Source: Candidatus Omnitrophota bacterium (GTDB lineage: Bacteria > Omnitrophota > Gorgyraeia > Gorgyraeales > Gorgyraeaceae). From it: a stretch of DNA of 6,877 nucleotides. Positions 1-4,930 of the stretch are shown here, piece after piece. The translations under genes and the position numbers were made by a program. Below the pieces are notes generated by a model, which did not search any database, was not told where the DNA came from, and saw only the letters and a program-made list of their open reading frames with translations. The first letter of the stretch is position 1. Each line of letters starts with the position of its first letter. The DNA lies in contig JAHIUV010000109.1 in the NCBI GenBank assembly GCA_018817035.1, forward strand, positions 1-6,877, in the 5' to 3' direction.

Positions 1-15
1 GACATTGTAAAAGAG

Positions 16-108
16 AAGCATCAGTTCTCGACTTGCTTCGCTCGCTCGAACAATATTTTTCGGGCAAGCATCAGTTCTCGACTTGCTTCGCTCGCTCGAA
101 CGATATTT
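16..108. repeat. Two direct copies of a 43-bp dispersed repeat, 50-bp period
   Basis: Positions 16-58 and 66-108 are the same sequence with one difference (A52 versus G102); 16-51 and 66-101 are identical over 36 bp. The unit reads from AAGCATCAGTTCTCGAC through TTGCTTCGCTCGC to TCGAAC and an AT-rich end. Its ends can pair weakly (TTCTCGA with TCGAA, one bulge). Two diverged copies recur at 2268-2339, so this is a dispersed family and not only a local duplication. The 50-bp period is not a multiple of three, so it does not encode a repeated peptide. Function is unknown; the position just upstream of a promoter fits an intergenic REP-like or MITE-like element (inference). Confidence 0.85.
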
Positions 109-119
109 GAAAGGAAGTA

Positions 120-141
120 TCGGGGCGCAGTCCAGAAGTTT
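120..141 (+). repeat. Repeat-associated tail, copy 1
   Basis: This stretch has GGGGCG, AGTC and GAAGTTT in the same order and nearly the same spacing as 2340-2362. In both places it lies just downstream of a copy of the TTCTCGA...TCGAAC repeat. The conserved order suggests the repeat and this tail form one larger dispersed module. Function is unknown. Confidence 0.55.
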
Positions 142-159
142 GCTTTACCAAATCTATTA

Positions 160-188
160 TTGACTGAGACAAAAAGCTAATGTATAAT
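160..188 (+). promoter_or_regulatory. Sigma-70-type promoter of the galT pair
   Basis: A TTGACT -35 box (160-165) and a perfect TATAAT -10 box (183-188) are separated by 17 bp, the optimal spacing. Transcription would be expected to start near 194-196, only about 4-6 nt before the galT1 ATG at 200. No Shine-Dalgarno sequence lies in that interval, so the transcript is predicted to be leaderless or nearly so. This is the best promoter match in the window. Confidence 0.75.
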
Positions 189-199
189 CAACCACTAAT

Positions 200-1231
200 A
201 TGCCGGAACTAAGAAAAGATCCTATAATCGGAAGATGGGTTATTGTTTCTGTCGAGAGGGCTAAGCGGCCGAACGACTTTAATGTCACCCATGTCGGAGA
301 AGAAGAGACGAAGCCTTGTCCTTTTTGCGAAGGCAATGAGAGCGATACCTCGCAAGAGATATTTGCCGTAAGAAAGCCCGGCACGCAAAAGAATTCCCCC
401 GGATGGGAAACCAGGGTTATTCCTAACAGGGCGCAGAACTTTACTATTTATGGTGACCTTGACAGGCGCGGCGCGGGCATGTATGACGTGATGCATCCAA
501 TAGGTGCCCATGAGTTAATAATAGAGTCTCCCCAGCATTTTACCGACCTTTTTCAGATGCCGGAAGATAAAATAGAAATCGCCCTGAATACGGCTGTAGC
601 GAGGATGACTGACCTGGAAAAAGACGTAAGATTTAAGTATTGCCTTCTTTTTAAAAATCATGGCGTAAAAGCAGGCGGCAGTAAAAGGTCAAAGCATATC
701 CGCTCCCAGATAATAGCCACACCCGTCACTCCTACGCGCGTAAAAGAAGAATTAAGGGGCAGTTCTTTTTATTATAAATATAAGGACAGGTGCATATTCT
801 GTGACCTGATAAAGCAGGAGCTGGATACCGGGACAAGGGTAGTGATGGAGACGAAACACATGATCGCTGTCGCGCCTTTCGCGTCCAGGTTTCCTTTCGA
901 GATATGGATATTACCCAAGAAACATTGTTCTGATTTTATAAAAATAGGAAAAGAAGAATTAAAGGATCTCGCGGGTATATTTAAAGGAGTATTCTCGAAA
1001 TTATCAAAGGCGTTGAATGACCCTCCTTATAATTATATGCTGCATACCGCTCCTTTCAGGAGAGAAAAAAAACCGGGTTACTGGAATACTATAGAGAATG
1101 ATTACCACTGGCACATAGAGATCACGCCGAGAATAACCCAGGTGGCGGGTTTTGAATGGGGCTCCGGATTTTATATAAACCCCACTCCGCCGGAAGAAGC
1201 AGCGAAACATTTAAGGGAGACAAAAGTTTAA
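200..1231 (+). CDS. galT: GalT-family uridylyltransferase homologue lacking the nucleophilic His
   Basis: This 343-aa protein belongs to the galactose-1-phosphate uridylyltransferase family (HIT superfamily, cytoplasmic), whose members exchange hexose-1-phosphates on UDP. The N-terminus ELRKDPIIGRW is the normal family start, which supports the ATG at 200 despite the missing Shine-Dalgarno. Zinc-site residues are present: CPFC (C40, C43), H104 in GAHELIIE, and H166. The second metal site also looks intact (H282; H303 and H305 in the HWH motif). A second CxxC lies at 198-201. The odd point is the active site: the family's H-x-H-x-Q appears as H166-I-R168-S-Q170, so the second His, which carries the uridylyl group in E. 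coli GalT, is Arg. The preceding loop, SKRSK, also differs from galT2. It may therefore be a non-catalytic partner of galT2 or have changed chemistry (inference). It is certain as a family member; its activity is uncertain. Its TAA abuts the galT2 ATG. Confidence 0.93.
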   Translation: MPELRKDPIIGRWVIVSVERAKRPNDFNVTHVGEEETKPCPFCEGNESDTSQEIFAVRKPGTQKNSPGWETRVIPNRAQNFTIYGDLDRRGAGMYDVMHPIGAHELIIESPQHFTDLFQMPEDKIEIALNTAVARMTDLEKDVRFKYCLLFKNHGVKAGGSKRSKHIRSQIIATPVTPTRVKEELRGSSFYYKYKDRCIFCDLIKQELDTGTRVVMETKHMIAVAPFASRFPFEIWILPKKHCSDFIKIGKEELKDLAGIFKGVFSKLSKALNDPPYNYMLHTAPFRREKKPGYWNTIENDYHWHIEITPRITQVAGFEWGSGFYINPTPPEEAAKHLRETKV

Positions 1232-2227
1232 ATGTCACAGTTACGCCGCGACCCTGTAACAGGAAGATGGATAATCGTCAATATCTCTAATTCAAAGACA
1301 CCTGAGCAATATGACCTAAAACCCCAGGTAAAAAAAGGCGGCACGTGCCCTTTTTGCCCGGGAAGCGAAAAAATGACTCCTCCTGAAATTGAGGCTGTCA
1401 GGAATAAAAATACGAAGCCGAATACTCCCGGGTGGTCAGTAAGGGTCGTCTCAAATAAGTTTCCGGCCCTGACGATCGAAGGGGAACTGGATAATCATGG
1501 CATAGGCATATATGATATGTCCAATGGCATAGGCGCCCACGAAGTCATAGTGGAAACAACTGACCATTATAAAGATCTGGCTGACCTGTCTATTGATGAG
1601 ATAAAAGACGTTATTTCTAAATATCGCTCAAGGATGTCGGACCTGGAAAAAGACCCGAGATTTAAATATATGCTGATATTTAAAAATCATGGCGCTCCTG
1701 CAGGCGCTTCTCTCGAGCATACGCATACCCAGATGGTGGCACTTCCGATAGTTCCTAAAAGGGTCAGCGAAGAATTAAAAGGAGCGTCAAATTATTTTGG
1801 TTATAGGGAGAGATGTGTTTTTTGTGACATGATAGAGCAGGAGACTCATGATAAATTGCGGGTCGTGTCGGAGAATAAGGATTTTATATCTTTTTGTCCG
1901 TTTGTACCCCGTTTTGCTTTTGAGACATGGATATTGCCAAAAAGGCACGACCAGAATTTTCATTCAATAAGCGATGAGGAGATAAAGGAAATGGCGGAGG
2001 TATTAAAGGATACCCTGGTAAGATTAAAAAAACTCTTGAAAGATCCGCCGTATAATTTTATAATACACACTGCTCCTGTAAGTGACGGGGCCAATGACCA
2101 CTATCATTGGCATCTTGAAATAATGCCGAAGTTGACCAATGTCGCGGGTTTTGAGTGGGGCTCGGGATTTTATATCAATCAAACATCTCCGGAATCAGCC
2201 GCTAAATATCTAAAGGAAGTAAAGTAA
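1232..2227 (+). CDS. galT: Galactose-1-phosphate uridylyltransferase (intact active site)
   Basis: This 331-aa protein is a full-length GalT homologue that converts UDP-glucose plus galactose-1-phosphate to UDP-galactose plus glucose-1-phosphate through a uridylyl-histidine intermediate. Visible motifs are RRDPVTGRW at the start, CPFC (C39, C42), GAHEVIVE (H103), the catalytic H163-T-H165-T-Q167 with H165 as expected nucleophile, a second CxxC (C195, C198), H279 and HWH (H292, H294). It aligns end to end with the upstream gene, so the two are tandem paralogues. The ATG follows the upstream TAA with no spacer, and AAGGGAG (1213-1219) inside galT1 can serve as ribosome binding site, so the two are co-transcribed and probably translationally coupled. 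No galK or galE is nearby; lying beside glgA, it could instead act as a nucleotide-glucose phosphorylase-type member of the family. Substrate is not decidable from sequence alone. Confidence 0.94.
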   Translation: MSQLRRDPVTGRWIIVNISNSKTPEQYDLKPQVKKGGTCPFCPGSEKMTPPEIEAVRNKNTKPNTPGWSVRVVSNKFPALTIEGELDNHGIGIYDMSNGIGAHEVIVETTDHYKDLADLSIDEIKDVISKYRSRMSDLEKDPRFKYMLIFKNHGAPAGASLEHTHTQMVALPIVPKRVSEELKGASNYFGYRERCVFCDMIEQETHDKLRVVSENKDFISFCPFVPRFAFETWILPKRHDQNFHSISDEEIKEMAEVLKDTLVRLKKLLKDPPYNFIIHTAPVSDGANDHYHWHLEIMPKLTNVAGFEWGSGFYINQTSPESAAKYLKEVK

Positions 2228-2247
2228 TGACTCGGTAAAATAATTTG

Positions 2248-2276
2248 TTGACTTTGAATATTTCAAACAATATTCT
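2248..2276 (+). promoter_or_regulatory. Possible promoter for gap, overlapping the repeat
   Basis: TTGACT (2248-2253) is identical to the galT -35 box and is followed after 17 bp by TATTCT (2271-2276), a four-of-six match to TATAAT. Initiation here would give a leader of about 160 nt containing the inverted repeat and the small hairpin ahead of gap. The -10 is weak and partly inside the repeat, so this is tentative. Confidence 0.3.
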
Positions 2277-2339
2277 TCGAGCGAACGTAGTGAGTCGAGA
2301 AGCAAAAGCATCGGTTCTCGACAAGCTCGAACAGTATTG
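2268..2339. repeat. Inverted pair of dispersed repeats, potential long hairpin
   Basis: Positions 2268-2303 are an inverted, diverged copy of the element seen at 16-58, and 2306-2339 are a direct, internally shortened copy (centre reduced to AAGC). Together they form an imperfect inverted repeat: 2268-2282 pairs with 2325-2339 (13 Watson-Crick pairs, one G-T, one C-C mismatch), and GTCGAGAA (2294-2301) pairs with TTCTCGAC (2315-2322) around a 13-nt loop, with an 11-nt one-sided bulge between. TTTGAA/TTCAAA copies (2253-2258, 2262-2267, 2361-2366) flank it. No T-run follows, so it is not a standard intrinsic terminator, although it sits just after galT2. Confidence 0.75.
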
Positions 2340-2362
2340 TCAGGGGCGAAGTCGGGAAGTTT
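2340..2362 (+). repeat. Repeat-associated tail, copy 2
   Basis: This is the counterpart of 120-141, sharing GGGGCG, AGTC and GAAGTTT in order directly after a TCGAAC-ended repeat copy. It lies about 80 bp before the gap start. Confidence 0.55.
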
Positions 2363-2396
2363 CAAAGTTAGTAGAGTTTGTTGCCATATTAAAGTA

Positions 2397-2420
2397 AGCG
2401 TGCCTGAAGCGAGGCAAGCT
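2397..2420 (+). other. Small hairpin in the gap leader
   Basis: AGC-g-TGCCT (2397-2405) pairs with AGGCA-a-GCT (2412-2420) around a six-base loop, giving eight pairs with one internal G-A mismatch. It ends 10 bp before the gap Shine-Dalgarno. It could influence mRNA stability or translation, but similar short hairpins occur by chance. Confidence 0.35.
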
Positions 2421-2430
2421 CATTAAAAAA

Positions 2431-2438
2431 AGGGGGAG
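2431..2438 (+). promoter_or_regulatory. Strong Shine-Dalgarno of gap
   Basis: AGGGGGAG lies four bases before the ATG at 2443. It is the best ribosome binding site in the window and contrasts with the galT1 and glgA starts, which lack one. This fits high expression of gap. Confidence 0.8.
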
Positions 2439-2442
2439 TCAC

Positions 2443-3453
2443 ATGTCAGTAAAAATTGGTATTAATGGTTTTGGAAGGATCGGCAGAAATGTTTTTCGTG
2501 CCGCGATCGAGAACAAGAATATAGATTTTGTAGCGATAAACGACCTGCCTGTTCCTATCTCGACCTTGGCGCACCTTTTAAAGTATGATTCGGTGCTCGG
2601 GGAATTAAAGGTGAGCGTGGAAGCAAGAGAAGGAATGCTCGTCGTGAACGGAAAAGAAGTAAAGGTGTTAAACTATAAGGACCCGGCGGAGATCCCGTGG
2701 AAGAGCATGGATGTGCAGATAGTCGTGGAATCCACAGGGGTATTTACCGAAAAAGAAAAAGCAATGAAACATATACAGGCCGGAGCGAAGAAAGTCATAA
2801 TTACCGCTCCCGCGAAGAACGAGGATATCACTATAGTCCTCGGAGTGAACGAAAATATGTATAATCCCCAGAAACACCAGATAATTTCAAACGCGTCATG
2901 CACCACTAACTGCCTCGCGCCCGTAGCAAAGGTATTGATAGAGAATTTTGGGTTAAAGAGAGGGCTTATGACGACTATCCACTCATACACGAATGACCAG
3001 AAAGTGCTGGATCTCGTGCATAAAGACCTGAGAAGGGCAAGGGCAGCGGCGCTTTCGATGATACCTACGACTACCGGAGCGGCAAGGGCGGTAAGTTTGG
3101 TTTTGCCTGAGTTAAAAGGCAAACTTGACGGGCTCGCCATAAGGGTGCCTACCCCGAACGTGTCGCTGGTAGACCTTGTTTGCGAAGTCGAGAAAGATAC
3201 TTCTAAGGAAGAGGTCAACGCGGCATTCAGGACAGCGGCTGAGGGGAAACTAAACAGGATACTCGAGTATTCTTCCAAGCCGCTCGTAAGCAAGGATTTT
3301 AACGGTAACCCAAGGTCTTCTATCGTAGACGCTGATCTTACTACTGTAATAGATAAGAGATTGGTAAAAGTCCTTAGCTGGTATGATAATGAATGGGGTT
3401 ATTCCAACAGGGTAGTGGACCTCATAGAGTTCGTAGCGAATAAAGGCCTGTAA
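2443..3453 (+). CDS. gap: Glyceraldehyde-3-phosphate dehydrogenase (type I)
   Basis: This 336-aa protein has the usual length of phosphorylating GAPDH, which interconverts glyceraldehyde-3-phosphate and 1,3-bisphosphoglycerate with NAD(P) in glycolysis/gluconeogenesis; it is a cytoplasmic tetramer in the family. The Rossmann motif INGFGRIGRN (7-16) opens the protein. The active site SNASCTTNC (149-157) holds catalytic C153, with H180 in TIHSYTNDQ as its base. DLRRARAAA (195-203) and the C-terminal SWYDNEWGYSNR (312-323) are characteristic. Asp34 after the second strand favours NAD, but the position usually occupied by Pro in the LP pair before HKDLRRAR is V192, so cofactor preference is open. 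The start is fixed by the strong Shine-Dalgarno and the canonical N-terminus. glgA follows after 67 bp containing a strong inverted repeat. Confidence 0.97.
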   Translation: MSVKIGINGFGRIGRNVFRAAIENKNIDFVAINDLPVPISTLAHLLKYDSVLGELKVSVEAREGMLVVNGKEVKVLNYKDPAEIPWKSMDVQIVVESTGVFTEKEKAMKHIQAGAKKVIITAPAKNEDITIVLGVNENMYNPQKHQIISNASCTTNCLAPVAKVLIENFGLKRGLMTTIHSYTNDQKVLDLVHKDLRRARAAALSMIPTTTGAARAVSLVLPELKGKLDGLAIRVPTPNVSLVDLVCEVEKDTSKEEVNAAFRTAAEGKLNRILEYSSKPLVSKDFNGNPRSSIVDADLTTVIDKRLVKVLSWYDNEWGYSNRVVDLIEFVANKGL

Positions 3454-3467
3454 CTTTCAAGGGAAAA

Positions 3468-3507
3468 CCTTAACTTCACAGTGCATTGCACTATTGTGAA
3501 GTTAAGG
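3468..3507. other. Strong inverted repeat between gap and glgA
   Basis: CCTTAACTTCACA (3468-3480) and TGTGAAGTTAAGG (3495-3507) are perfect 13-bp inverted arms. The 14-nt interval adds GTGC/GCAC, so the RNA could form about 17 pairs with a three-base bulge and an ATT loop. On the plus strand no T-run follows, so it is not a canonical terminator for gap; the minus-strand reading is followed by TTTTCCC, but no minus-strand gene is present. The right arm contains the only Shine-Dalgarno-like bases (AAGG, 3504-3507) ahead of glgA, which would be masked in the folded form. It may be a terminator or attenuator, an operator palindrome, or an RNA-processing site; these cannot be told apart here. Confidence 0.8.
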
Positions 3508-3520
3508 CCCCTGCTGGTTT

Positions 3521-4930
3521 ATGAATATCCTATTTGTTTCCTCAGAGGTTTTTCCTTTTGCTAAAACAGGCGGCCTGGCTGATGTGCTGGGCGCTTTGCC
3601 TGAAGCTTTGGCTAAGAGGGGGCATACCTGCAGTGTTATCCTGCCATTTTACAAGTCTGTAAAGAAAGGCGGCTTTTCTCCGGAACATTTCAAGAGTGAG
3701 AAAGATTTTGAGCTGTATCTTTTGAAGAAGGGCAACGTAAATGTGTACTTCGTTAAAAAAGACGAATACTATGACCGGGACCAGCTCTATGGTACGCCGC
3801 AGGGGGATTATCCTGACAATGCTTCGCGTTTTGGATTTTTCGCGAAGGCAGTAATATCAGCTATACCTCATATAACCGGTGTCGATATTTTGCATTGCAA
3901 TGACTGGCAGTCAGCGCTGATACCACTCTACATTAAACTTTTCCATAAAGAAAAACCTGAATTCAGGAACATAAAGACGGTTTTTACGATACATAATATG
4001 GCATATCAGGGGCTCTTTGGGAGAGAGGCCATGGATATTCTGGGACTGCCGGGAGAACTTTTTATCCCGGACAGTCTTGAATTTTACGGCAAAATTAATT
4101 TTATGAAAGCCGGCATAATCTATTCCGACGCTGTGACTACCGTGAGCGAGGGGTATAGCCGTGAGATACTTACGCCTGAATTCGGCTGTGGCCTTGATGG
4201 GCTTTTAAAGACCAGGGAGAAAGATCTCCATGGCATAGTCAATGGCGTGGATTATTCTATATGGGATCCTGCTATTGATAAACTCATAAAAGCAAATTAT
4301 GATAAAAAAGACCTGAGCGGAAAAGTAGAATGCAAAAAAGACCTGACTGGTCAGCTCGGCATAAAATATGACAAAATCAGGCCTCTCATAGGCATGGTAA
4401 CAAGGCTTGCCGAACAGAAAGGCCTGGACATAGTCGCGCAGTCAATGGGTAATCTGCTTAAGATGGGCGTTGATTTTGCCCTCCTGGGATCAGGAGACGA
4501 GAAATACAATAATATATTTAAAAATCTTTCGGTTAAGCACAAGGGCCATGTGGGCGTGTACATAGGGTTTAATAATGCTCTGGCGCATAAGATAGAGGCA
4601 GGCGCTGATATGTTCCTTATGCCGTCGAGATATGAACCGTGCGGGCTTAACCAGCTCTACAGCCTGAAATACGCTACTATACCTATAGTAAGGGCTGTCG
4701 GAGGGCTGGATGATACCGTGGAAAATTTTGACCCTTCCGTGAACAAAGGCAATGGTTTTAAATTTAAAGAGGCATCTTCAAAAGAAATGCTCGGGGCAGT
4801 AAAGAGCGCCGTGGCGGTTTTTAAGGATAGAAAGTCATGGGACGCACTTCTTCGCAACTCCCTAGCCTGTGATTATTCCTGGGATTCATCAGCGGGAAAA
4901 TACGAAAAACTCTATGCCGATCTGCAATAA
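3521..4930 (+). CDS. glgA: Glycogen/starch synthase, GT5 family
   Basis: This 469-aa protein is full length for bacterial GlgA, which transfers glucose from ADP-glucose (sometimes UDP-glucose) to the non-reducing end of alpha-1,4-glucan. It is a cytoplasmic GT-B fold enzyme. The N-terminal domain has the donor-binding KTGGL (15-19) in the canonical start MNILFVSSEV, which fixes the ATG, plus HCNDWQ (125-130) and TIHNMAYQG (156-164). The C-terminal domain has TRLAEQKG (294-301; R295 and K300 are donor-phosphate contacts in the family), GSGD (323-326) and the retaining-GT motif SRYEPCGLNQLYSLKYAT (369-386) with E372; the usual Gly after KY is Ala. No good Shine-Dalgarno precedes the ATG; a strong inverted repeat ends 13 bp upstream. 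It follows gap and overlaps the GH57 gene by 17 bp, making a glucan synthesis and remodelling pair. Confidence 0.97.
   Translation: MNILFVSSEVFPFAKTGGLADVLGALPEALAKRGHTCSVILPFYKSVKKGGFSPEHFKSEKDFELYLLKKGNVNVYFVKKDEYYDRDQLYGTPQGDYPDNASRFGFFAKAVISAIPHITGVDILHCNDWQSALIPLYIKLFHKEKPEFRNIKTVFTIHNMAYQGLFGREAMDILGLPGELFIPDSLEFYGKINFMKAGIIYSDAVTTVSEGYSREILTPEFGCGLDGLLKTREKDLHGIVNGVDYSIWDPAIDKLIKANYDKKDLSGKVECKKDLTGQLGIKYDKIRPLIGMVTRLAEQKGLDIVAQSMGNLLKMGVDFALLGSGDEKYNNIFKNLSVKHKGHVGVYIGFNNALAHKIEAGADMFLMPSRYEPCGLNQLYSLKYATIPIVRAVGGLDDTVENFDPSVNKGNGFKFKEASSKEMLGAVKSAVAVFKDRKSWDALLRNSLACDYSWDSSAGKYEKLYADLQ

Noticed and set aside
16..108. CRISPR-like array (36-bp identical repeats)
   Set aside because: There are only two units with a 14-bp interval, no cas genes, and diverged inverted copies elsewhere.
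120..150. Possible tRNA 5' half (CGGGGCG...AG...TTGCTTT resembles some tRNA starts)
   Set aside because: No anticodon arm, T-arm or matching acceptor 3' strand follows; at best a remnant.
1..180. Frame +1 stays open from the window edge to a TAA at 178-180, a possible 3' end of an upstream gene
   Set aside because: It runs through both repeat copies, which have no stops in several frames, and the peptide shows no recognisable domain. It also overlaps the galT -35 box.
2673..3293. 206-codon minus-strand open frame opposite gap
   Set aside because: It is a shadow of the strongly conserved gap gene, with no ribosome binding site or recognisable domain.
4869..4913. Upstream GTG start for the GH57 gene, adding 15 residues
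   Set aside because: The added residues do not look like a GH57 N-terminus, no Shine-Dalgarno is evident, and overlap with glgA would grow to 62 bp; ATG 4914 is more natural.
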